Made by a program: the position numbers and the translations under genes
In this document: piece after piece, positions 7,178 through 13,186 of the stretch
How positions within the stretch are numbered: the stretch's first letter is position 1
How the letters are laid out: every line of letters begins with the position of its first letter
Notes under the pieces: model-generated
Seen by the model: only the letters and a program-made list of their open reading frames with translations
Databases searched by the model: none
What the model was told of the DNA's origin: nothing
Assembly (NCBI GenBank): GCA_934456295.1
Contig: CAKSHB010000036.1
Coordinates: forward strand, 1-13,186
Direction: 5' to 3'
Origin: an uncultured Clostridia bacterium
GTDB taxonomy: Bacteria; Bacillota; Clostridia; UBA1381; UMGS1253
Length of the DNA stretch: 13,186 nt

Positions 7178-7219
7178 GGTTTTTGTATGAATACGCTTTG
7201 ATTTTTTTAGACAAAAACC
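7178..7219 (+). repeat. Inverted repeat in the glnA-ANTAR gene gap
   Basis: GGTTTTTGT (7178-7186) and ACAAAAACC (7211-7219) are perfect nine-base complements separated by 24 bases. The right arm ends five bases before the Shine-Dalgarno of the regulator gene. It has no T-run directly after the right arm, so it is not a standard terminator. A role in mRNA folding or translation of the downstream gene is possible but unproven. Confidence 0.45.
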
Positions 7220-7238
7220 AATGAGGGAGGTTAAGTTT

Positions 7239-7808
7239 TTGGAAAACGTATTAATAGTTTCATCAACCCCCAAGGCAGCCGAATATATTGATTTGCTTTT
7301 GCGCCCGATGCGTCCGGAGAGAGTTTTTTTTGCCGCGAGCGGAAATGAGGCGCGGCGCATTGTGTGCGAAAACGATATTGACTATGTTTTCATAAATACT
7401 CCGCTTACGGACGAGTTCGGACATGAACTTGCAATGAGCGTGAGCGTTGAGAGCGGAGCAAATGTTATACTTTTTGTAAAGAGTGAAATTTCTGATGAAA
7501 TAACCGACAAGGTTGTGCACAGCGGTGTTTTTGTTGTGCCGAAGCCTGTCAGCAAACCGTTTTTCTTTCAGGCGGTCAACATAGCAATTGCCTCACGGCG
7601 CAAATTATCGGGACTCAGGCAGGAAAATACAAAGCTCCAGGTTAAAATAAAGGAAATCAGACTTATTGACCGTGCAAAATGCACCCTTATACAGTATTTG
7701 AACATGACTGAAAAACAAGCGCACCGTTACATAGAAAAGCAGTCCATGGACATGAGAACATCAAAAGCTGACATAGCGCAGGGAATTTTAAAAACATATG
7801 AAACATGA
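7239..7808 (+). CDS. Pseudo-receiver/ANTAR RNA-binding antiterminator (NitR/AmiR-like)
   Basis: A 189-residue regulator. Residues 1-115 resemble a response-regulator receiver fold without a phosphorylation pocket: the acidic pair is Ser8-Ser9, the acceptor position is Asn53 (DYVFINTPL), and only the Lys102-Pro pair is kept. A charged helix (about 120-143) resembles the coiled coil of AmiR. The C-terminal ANTAR domain reads LIDRAKCTLIQYLNM, then TEKQAHRYIEKQSMDMRTS and KADIAQGIL. ANTAR domains bind paired six-base-loop RNA stems to prevent termination. I infer control by ligand or protein partner, not by phosphorylation. The TTG at 7239 is preferred because GGGAGG at 7225-7230 is eight bases upstream; the ATG at 7221 would overlap that site. 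An ANTAR gene (nitR) beside glnA and glutamate synthase genes is known in Clostridium. Confidence 0.88.
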   Translation: MENVLIVSSTPKAAEYIDLLLRPMRPERVFFAASGNEARRIVCENDIDYVFINTPLTDEFGHELAMSVSVESGANVILFVKSEISDEITDKVVHSGVFVVPKPVSKPFFFQAVNIAIASRRKLSGLRQENTKLQVKIKEIRLIDRAKCTLIQYLNMTEKQAHRYIEKQSMDMRTSKADIAQGILKTYET

Positions 7809-7809
7809 C

Positions 7810-7838
7810 TTGCAATTTTATAAAACATGGCGTATAAT
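7810..7838 (+). promoter_or_regulatory. Sigma-A promoter of carA-carB-dapF
   Basis: TTGCAA (7810-7815) and TATAAT (7833-7838) are separated by 17 bases. The first box differs from the consensus at one position and the second is perfect. The start would be near 7845, leaving a leader of about 35 bases, which is too short for an attenuator. Control would therefore act at initiation. Confidence 0.8.
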
Positions 7839-7880
7839 TATAAATGCGATAAAACGAAAACTTGAGGAGGTATGTTACAG

Positions 7881-8966
7881 ATGAAAAATAGTGCATATTT
7901 GATTTTGGAAAACGGCGCTGTTTTTAAAGGAAAGAGCTTCGGCTATTCGGGAGAAGTTGTCGGAGAAGTTGTTTTTACAACCGCAATGACGGGGTATCTT
8001 GAAACGCTTACCGACCCGAGCTATTACGGGCAGATTGTTACCCAGACGTTTCCTCTTATCGGAAATTACGGGGTTATTCCTTCTGATTTTGAGAGTAAAA
8101 AACCTTGTTTAAAGGCATATATTGTACGTGACTTGTGTCAGCATCCTTCAAATTTCCGTTGTGAGGGTTTGCTTGACACTTTTTTAAAACAGAATAAAAT
8201 TATCGGATTATGCGGCATAGATACGCGTGAGCTTACGAAAATAGTGCGCGAGCACGGCGTAATGAATGCAAAAATTTCGCTGAGCGGTGAGGTTGATGAT
8301 AAGCTTTTGGCGGAGCTTGCGGGCTATAGAGTCAGCGAGGCGGTTGAGAATGTAACATGCAAAGAAGAAAGTGTATATGAGGCCGAGGATAAAAAATACA
8401 GAGTGGTTTTGTGGGATTTCGGCGCAAAGGAAAATATAGTGCGCTCGCTGACACAGCGAGGCTGCGAAGTGGTGCGCGTGCCGGCGCATACAAGCGCTGA
8501 GCGTATATTTGAGCTTTCGCCCGACGGAGTTATGCTCTCAAACGGACCGGGCGACCCTGCGGATAATGTCGGCATAATTTCTGAGATAAAAAAGGTGCTT
8601 GACAAAAAAATCCCTTCATTCGGCATATGCCTTGGACATCAGCTCATGGCGCTGTCACAGGGGGCAAAAACGCACAAGCTGAAATATGGACACCGCGGTG
8701 CAAATCAGCCGGCGCTGAATGTCGATACGGGGCGCGTGTATATAACAAGTCAAAACCACGGCTATGCGGTTATGTCGGAAACACTGCCGGCGCATGCGCA
8801 TGAGAGCTATAAAAACGGCAATGACGGGACATGTGAGGGTGTAAAGTATACATCGATGCCTGCTTTTTCTGTGCAGTTTCACCCCGAAGCTGCGGCAGGA
8901 CCGCTTGATACTGCGTTTTTGTTTGATGAATTTATTTCGCTTATGGCTGAAGGAGGTAGAAAATAA
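7881..8966 (+). CDS. carA: Carbamoyl-phosphate synthase small (glutaminase) subunit
   Basis: A 361-residue class I glutamine amidotransferase that feeds ammonia to CarB for carbamoyl phosphate (arginine and pyrimidines). The N-terminal CarA domain has LENGAVFKGKSFG, GEVVFTTAMTGYLETLTDPS and GQIVTQTFPLIGNYG, plus GIDTRELTK. The C-terminal GATase has SNGPGDP, the nucleophile Cys250 in GICLGHQL, SQNHGYAV, and His334/Glu336 in QFHPEAAAGP. The triad is complete and the length is normal. I use ATG 7881, ten bases after GAGGAGG (7864-7870). ATG 7872 is only one base from that site. The stop overlaps the carB start as TAATG. AGGAGG inside the end of carA (8951-8956) serves carB. Confidence 0.96.
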   Translation: MKNSAYLILENGAVFKGKSFGYSGEVVGEVVFTTAMTGYLETLTDPSYYGQIVTQTFPLIGNYGVIPSDFESKKPCLKAYIVRDLCQHPSNFRCEGLLDTFLKQNKIIGLCGIDTRELTKIVREHGVMNAKISLSGEVDDKLLAELAGYRVSEAVENVTCKEESVYEAEDKKYRVVLWDFGAKENIVRSLTQRGCEVVRVPAHTSAERIFELSPDGVMLSNGPGDPADNVGIISEIKKVLDKKIPSFGICLGHQLMALSQGAKTHKLKYGHRGANQPALNVDTGRVYITSQNHGYAVMSETLPAHAHESYKNGNDGTCEGVKYTSMPAFSVQFHPEAAAGPLDTAFLFDEFISLMAEGGRK

Positions 8967-11900
8967 TGCCGCTTAGTAAGGATATAAAAAAAGTAATGGT
9001 AATTGGCTCGGGACCTATTGTAATCGGACAGGCTGCCGAGTTTGACTATGCGGGGACACAGGCATGCCGCGCACTGAAAGAGGACGGGCTTGAGGTTGTT
9101 TTGGTAAACTCAAATCCGGCAACAATTATGACGGATAATGCCATGGCGGACAAGATATATATAGAGCCGCTCACACTTACGACGATAAAAAGAATTATAG
9201 AAAAAGAAAAGCCCGACAGCCTTTTGTCGACACTTGGCGGACAGACGGGGCTTACACTGTCAATGCAGCTTGCAAAGGAGGGTTTCCTTGAGAAAAAAGG
9301 CGTAAAGCTTCTTGGAGCAAATCCGGAAACTATCGATAAAGCCGAGGACAGGCAGATGTTTAAGGACACAATGGTGCAGCTCGGTCAGCCTGTTATACCG
9401 TCGCTTGTTGTAAATGATGTTGAAAGTGCGGTTGATTTTGCAAATGATATAGGCTATCCGCTCATCATACGTCCGGCATTCACTCTCGGCGGCAGCGGCG
9501 GCGGTATCGTCAATAACGAGGACGAGCTGCGCGAGATAACGCACGGCGGACTTGAGCTTTCGCCCATTCATCAGGTGCTTGTGGAAAAATGTATTTCCGG
9601 CTGGAAGGAAATAGAATTTGAGGTTATGCGTGACGGCAGAGGCAATGTGATTACGGTGTGCAGTATGGAAAATTTTGATCCCGTTGGCATTCATACGGGT
9701 GACTCAATCGTAATTGCGCCGGCGGTGACGCTTTCGGATAAGGAATATCAGATGCTTCGTTCGGCGGCGCTGAAGATAATTTCCGAACTTAAAATCGAGG
9801 GCGGCTGTAACTGCCAGTTTGCACTTAATCCGAACAGCTTTGAATATGCGGTAATCGAGGTAAACCCGAGAGTTTCGCGTTCATCGGCGCTTGCGTCGAA
9901 GGCTACGGGATATCCGATTGCAAAGGTTGCGGCAAAAATTGCCGTAGGTTATACGCTTGACGAAATTAAAAATGCCGTAACGGGAAAAACATATGCATGC
10001 TTTGAGCCTGCGCTCGATTATGTTGTGGTAAAATTCCCGAAATGGCCGTTTGACAAATTTGTTTATGCAAAGCGTTCGCTGGGCACACAGATGAAGGCGA
10101 CGGGAGAGGTTATGTCTATTGCGCCGACATTTGAGCAGGCAATCATGAAATCAGTACGCGGCGCAGAGATATCGCTTGACTGCCTGAATTACCCGAAGGC
10201 TATGGAAAAGAGCGATGAGGAGCTTGAGGCGGCGCTGCATGAATGTAACGATGAGCGTCTGTTTATGGTGTATGAGGCGCTGCGGCGCGGCGTGAGCTGT
10301 GAGCACATATTTGATATAACAAAGATTGACACATGGTTTTTATATAAGCTTGAAAATATTGTTTGCATGGAGAAGCGGCTCAGCGAAGAAACGCTTACAC
10401 GTGAGCTGTATGAGCAGGCTAAGCATATGGGATTTTTGGACAGCGTGATAGAGAGGCTGTCGGGGCAAAAGATTTGCTGCCCGATGCAAGCGTCATATAA
10501 AATGGTTGATACATGTGCGGCGGAATTTGCTGCACAGACGCCGTATTTCTACTCAACATTTGACGAAACAAATGAGGCACAGCAGTTTATAGAGCAAAAG
10601 AACTCACAAAAACAGACGGTCATAGTTTTCGGCTCGGGGCCTATCCGCATAGGTCAGGGAATAGAGTTTGACTATGCATCGGTACATTGTGTCTGGGCGC
10701 TTAAGCAGGCGGGATTTGAGGTTGTTATTGTGAATAATAACCCCGAAACCGTATCGACGGATTTTGATACTGCGGACAGGCTGTACTTTGAACCGCTCAC
10801 AAAAGAGGACGTTATGAACATAATCCGCACGGAGAAACCGTATGGCGTTGTTGTGGCATTCGGCGGTCAGACGGCTATAAAACTGACAAATTATCTGAAT
10901 GACAACGGCGTAAAAATTCTCGGCACAAGTGCGGACAGTATTGACATGGCTGAGGACAGAGAACGCTTTGATGAGCTGCTGGAGAAAATTCATATAAAGC
11001 GCCCCAACGGATTTACGGTTATGACATGTGAGGAAGCGCTTGAGGTTGCAAAGAAAATCGGATATCCGGTGCTTATGCGTCCGTCATACGTGCTCGGCGG
11101 GCAAAACATGATTATTGCCTTCAGCGATGAGGATATAGTTGAATACATGGGGATAATATTGGGTCAGAATATTACAAACCCCGTACTTATCGATAAATAC
11201 CTGATGGGAACGGAGGTCGAGGTTGACGCAATATGCGACGGAGATGATATACTTATCCCCGGAATTATGGAGCATATTGAACGTGCCGGCATACATTCCG
11301 GCGACTCAATTGCGGTTTATCCTGCGTTTAACTTAAGCGACGATATGCGCGACCGCATTATAGACTGCACAAAACAGCTTGCCGTAAGCCTGAAAACGCT
11401 CGGACTTGTGAACATACAGTATGTCGTATATGACCATGAGCTGTATGTGATTGAGGTAAATCCGCGCTCGTCGCGTACAATACCTTATATAAGCAAGGTT
11501 ACGGGTGTGCCCATGGTTGATTTGGCAACACGTGCAATGCTTGGCGAGAAACTGGCTGACATGGGCTACGGAACGGGACTTTATAAGGCAGCACCGTATG
11601 TGGCGGTAAAGGTGCCTGTGTTCTCGTTTGAAAAGCTGATTAACGTTGACAGCCACCTGGGACCCGAAATGAAATCAACAGGCGAAGTCCTTGGTCTTGC
11701 GCAGACCTTGGAGGAGGCATTATATAAAGGACTTATCGGAGCGGGATATACGCTCAAAAAGCATGGCGGTGTATTTATAACCGTGCGCAACAGCGATAAG
11801 GGCGAGATTGCCGATGTTGCAAAGAAGTTTTATGACCTCGGATTTACGCTTTATGCAACGGAGGGTACATCAAAAACGCTTGCAAACGCAGGCATACCGT

Positions 11901-13006
11901 CAAAGCTTGTGGACAAAATTCACGAGTCGGAAAACAACACGCTTGCACTTTTGGAAAGCGGACGTGTGAACTATGTTATATCCACATCGACAAAGGGCAG
12001 AATACCGACGCGCGACAGCGTAAAAATACGCCGCAAGGCAGTTGAGCGCAATATTCCGTGTCTTACGTCGATTGATACGGCGAATGCTGTTGCCGACAGT
12101 CTGAAGAGCAAATTCTCCGATGTGTCAACAGAGCTTGTTGATATAAACCATATGAGGAGTGAGAGAATGAAGCTTAAATTCACAAAAATGCAGGGGTGCG
12201 GCAACGATTATATCTACTTTAACTGTTTTGATCAGACGATTGATAACCCCGAAGGACTCAGCGTACGTCTTTCGGACAGACATTTCGGCATAGGCGGTGA
12301 CGGTGTTGTTCTGATTTGTCCGTCAGAGGTTGCCGACGCAAAAATGCGAATGTTCAACCTTGACGGCAGTGAGGGACTGATGTGCGGAAATGCAATCCGC
12401 TGTGTCGGAAAGTATTTGTATGATAACAAAATCGTGGACAAAACAACTGTTACGATTGAAACAATGAGCGGAATTAAGACGCTCGAGCTGTATCTGCGAA
12501 ACGGCGAGGTAAGCTCGGCGAAGGTTGATATGGGCAAAGCAATTCTTGCGCCGAAGCTGATACCTGTAAAACTTGGCGGTGAGGAGGTTATTGACAGAGC
12601 TGTGAAAATAAACGGCGACGATTACAACATAACCTGCGTATCCATGGGAAATCCGCACTGCGTAGTGTTTATGGACAGTGTTGATACGCTGGATATAGAG
12701 AAAATCGGACCGATGTTTGAAAACAGCGAATTGTTCCCCGAAAGAGTAAATACGGAATTTATACGCGTGCTTGATAAGAGGACACTTAAAATGCGCGTAT
12801 GGGAACGCGGCAGCGGCGAAACATGGGCATGCGGCACAGGAGCTTGTGCGGCGGCTGTGGCGGCTGTAGAGAACGGTTTTTGCCCGAAAGGTGAGGATAT
12901 CAGGGTAAAGCTGCGCGGCGGCGATTTGATTATAAATTATACCGATAACGGCGTGTTTATGACAGGCGCGGCGGTAAAGGTGTATGAGGGTATTGTCGAA
13001 GTTTGA
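8966..13006 (+). CDS. carB: Carbamoyl-phosphate synthase large subunit fused in frame to diaminopimelate epimerase
   Basis: A 1346-residue open frame with two complete enzymes. Residues 1-1067 are CarB: first ATP-grasp half (GSGPIVIGQAAEFDYAGTQA, RPAFTLGGSGGG, EVNPRVSRSSALASKATG), the oligomerisation region (about 400-545), the second ATP-grasp half from about 546 (FGSGPIRIGQGIEFDYA, RPSYVLGGQNM, EVNPRSSRTIPYISK), and the MGS-like allosteric domain from about 931 (GVFITVRNSDKGE). Residues 1068-1346 are a full DapF. The junction ...VDINHM-RSER-MKLKF leaves almost no linker. The junction still has a Shine-Dalgarno and ATG for dapF, while both other frames meet a stop within about 15 bases. The single-frame reading is certain from the sequence given. 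Whether the cell makes one 1346-residue protein, two, or both, is open; a one-base sequence error would also explain it. Confidence 0.93.
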   Translation: MPLSKDIKKVMVIGSGPIVIGQAAEFDYAGTQACRALKEDGLEVVLVNSNPATIMTDNAMADKIYIEPLTLTTIKRIIEKEKPDSLLSTLGGQTGLTLSMQLAKEGFLEKKGVKLLGANPETIDKAEDRQMFKDTMVQLGQPVIPSLVVNDVESAVDFANDIGYPLIIRPAFTLGGSGGGIVNNEDELREITHGGLELSPIHQVLVEKCISGWKEIEFEVMRDGRGNVITVCSMENFDPVGIHTGDSIVIAPAVTLSDKEYQMLRSAALKIISELKIEGGCNCQFALNPNSFEYAVIEVNPRVSRSSALASKATGYPIAKVAAKIAVGYTLDEIKNAVTGKTYACFEPALDYVVVKFPKWPFDKFVYAKRSLGTQMKATGEVMSIAPTFEQAIMKSVRGAEISLDCLNYPKAMEKSDEELEAALHECNDERLFMVYEALRRGVSCEHIFDITKIDTWFLYKLENIVCMEKRLSEETLTRELYEQAKHMGFLDSVIERLSGQKICCPMQASYKMVDTCAAEFAAQTPYFYSTFDETNEAQQFIEQKNSQKQTVIVFGSGPIRIGQGIEFDYASVHCVWALKQAGFEVVIVNNNPETVSTDFDTADRLYFEPLTKEDVMNIIRTEKPYGVVVAFGGQTAIKLTNYLNDNGVKILGTSADSIDMAEDRERFDELLEKIHIKRPNGFTVMTCEEALEVAKKIGYPVLMRPSYVLGGQNMIIAFSDEDIVEYMGIILGQNITNPVLIDKYLMGTEVEVDAICDGDDILIPGIMEHIERAGIHSGDSIAVYPAFNLSDDMRDRIIDCTKQLAVSLKTLGLVNIQYVVYDHELYVIEVNPRSSRTIPYISKVTGVPMVDLATRAMLGEKLADMGYGTGLYKAAPYVAVKVPVFSFEKLINVDSHLGPEMKSTGEVLGLAQTLEEALYKGLIGAGYTLKKHGGVFITVRNSDKGEIADVAKKFYDLGFTLYATEGTSKTLANAGIPSKLVDKIHESENNTLALLESGRVNYVISTSTKGRIPTRDSVKIRRKAVERNIPCLTSIDTANAVADSLKSKFSDVSTELVDINHMRSERMKLKFTKMQGCGNDYIYFNCFDQTIDNPEGLSVRLSDRHFGIGGDGVVLICPSEVADAKMRMFNLDGSEGLMCGNAIRCVGKYLYDNKIVDKTTVTIETMSGIKTLELYLRNGEVSSAKVDMGKAILAPKLIPVKLGGEEVIDRAVKINGDDYNITCVSMGNPHCVVFMDSVDTLDIEKIGPMFENSELFPERVNTEFIRVLDKRTLKMRVWERGSGETWACGTGACAAAVAAVENGFCPKGEDIRVKLRGGDLIINYTDNGVFMTGAAVKVYEGIVEV
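12154..12169 (+). promoter_or_regulatory. Internal ribosome binding site and ATG for dapF inside the fused frame
   Basis: GAGGAG at 12154-12159 lies seven bases before ATG 12167-12169, exactly where a stand-alone dapF would begin. It would allow a separate DapF to be made from the fused message. Confidence 0.7.
12167..13006 (+). CDS. dapF: Diaminopimelate epimerase, possible independent product
   Basis: The 279-residue C-terminal part of the long frame is a complete DapF, a PLP-independent racemase-type enzyme that interconverts LL- and meso-diaminopimelate for lysine and peptidoglycan. Visible motifs are FTKMQGCGNDYIYF at the start, FGIGGDGVV, FNLDGSEGLMCGNAIRC with catalytic Cys73, SMGNPHCVVF, NTEFI, and WERGSGETWACGTGACA with catalytic Cys222. 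Both catalytic cysteines, paired across the two-fold domains, are present and the length is normal. It begins at an ATG with its own GAGGAG site, so it may be translated alone although no stop separates it from carB. It is followed by a strong terminator. Confidence 0.85.
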   Translation: MKLKFTKMQGCGNDYIYFNCFDQTIDNPEGLSVRLSDRHFGIGGDGVVLICPSEVADAKMRMFNLDGSEGLMCGNAIRCVGKYLYDNKIVDKTTVTIETMSGIKTLELYLRNGEVSSAKVDMGKAILAPKLIPVKLGGEEVIDRAVKINGDDYNITCVSMGNPHCVVFMDSVDTLDIEKIGPMFENSELFPERVNTEFIRVLDKRTLKMRVWERGSGETWACGTGACAAAVAAVENGFCPKGEDIRVKLRGGDLIINYTDNGVFMTGAAVKVYEGIVEV

Positions 13007-13019
13007 TAATGCAGTGCAT

Positions 13020-13055
13020 AAAAAAGATGACGGAGATTTTCCGTCATCTTTTTTT
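13020..13055 (+). terminator. Intrinsic terminator after carB-dapF
   Basis: GATGACGGA (13026-13034) pairs with TCCGTCATC (13040-13048) around a five-base loop, flanked by A6 on the left and T7 on the right. The flanking runs extend the stem and make it usable in both directions, so it may also back up termination of the opposing tRNA gene. Confidence 0.9.
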
Positions 13056-13077
13056 AATGTAAACAGCTTTGTAACAC

Positions 13078-13106
13078 AAAAAAACCGGCAGACATCAAAT
13101 CTGCCG
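13078..13106 (-). terminator. Intrinsic terminator of the tRNA-Gly transcript
   Basis: Read on the - strand, CGGCAGA and TCTGCCG pair over a seven-base loop (13086-13106), then a short GG leads into seven T (13084 down to 13078). It begins five bases after the tRNA CCA end. Confidence 0.8.
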
Positions 13107-13110
13107 ATTA

Positions 13111-13185
13111 TGGAGCGGAAGACGAGATTCGAACTCGCGACGTTCACCTTGGCAAGGTGACGCTCTACCACTGAGCCACTCCCGC
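13111..13185 (-). tRNA. tRNA-Gly (anticodon GCC)
   Basis: The - strand reads GCGGGAG at the 5' end, pairing with CTTCCGC at the 3' end (one G-U). The D-arm is GGCTCAGTGGTAGAGC and the anticodon arm CACCTTGCCAAGGTG carries GCC. The T-arm contains GTTCGAATC, then a T discriminator and an encoded CCA. It is 75 bases long with CCA. It is convergent with the carB-dapF operon and followed by its own terminator. Its promoter lies outside the window. Confidence 0.96.
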
Positions 13186-13186
13186 A

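Noticed and set aside
7845..7880. Pyrimidine-type (PyrR) attenuator before carA
   Set aside because: The predicted transcript has only about 35 leader bases and no terminator hairpin.
12323..13171. - strand open frame of about 280 codons
   Set aside because: It runs through the tRNA-Gly gene and two terminators and is antisense to dapF, which has all its catalytic motifs.
1..13186. CRISPR array, insertion sequence, phage or defence system
   Set aside because: No regularly spaced repeats, transposase, integrase or defence-protein motifs were seen; apart from the ATPase remnant the region is core nitrogen and amino-acid metabolism.

Overview
The window looks like chromosomal DNA from an anaerobic, low-to-moderate GC Firmicute of the class Clostridia. 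The evidence is consensus sigma-A promoters, strong Shine-Dalgarno sites, intrinsic terminators, an archaeal/clostridial split glutamate synthase, and a glutamine synthetase followed by an ANTAR antiterminator gene. The genus cannot be named from the sequence. All protein genes lie on the + strand; one tRNA gene lies on the - strand at the right edge.

Layout. Positions 1-457 hold what appears to be a decayed heavy-metal P-type ATPase: a phosphorylation-site motif in one frame, then directly the C-terminal membrane segment in another frame, with the ATP-binding part missing. At 589-686 there is a perfect consensus promoter followed immediately by a compact hairpin-plus-T-tract attenuator. At 749-5771 there is a five-gene modular glutamate synthase operon: class II amidotransferase, FMN/Fe-S synthase, polyferredoxin, FAD/NAD(P) oxidoreductase and GXGXG domain. 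A probable promoter and a strong terminator hairpin separate it from a short type I glutamine synthetase gene (5922-7166). A NitR/AmiR-like pseudo-receiver plus ANTAR protein follows (7239-7808). A second consensus promoter (7810-7838) drives carA and carB. The carB frame runs without a stop into a complete diaminopimelate epimerase, giving a 1346-residue frame. Two terminators and a tRNA-Gly(GCC) close the window.

How it fits together. The glutamate synthase and glutamine synthetase form an ammonium-assimilation (GS-GOGAT) cycle. The ANTAR protein is the likely RNA-binding switch for it, and the glt leader carries a hexaloop stem that would compete with the terminator. CarAB then spends glutamine on carbamoyl phosphate for pyrimidines and arginine, and DapF supplies meso-diaminopimelate for lysine and the cell wall.

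The observations most worth a second look are the CarB-DapF open-frame fusion, the glt leader as a candidate ANTAR target, the glutamine synthetase with Leu at the usual flap-Glu position, and the P-type ATPase remnant.
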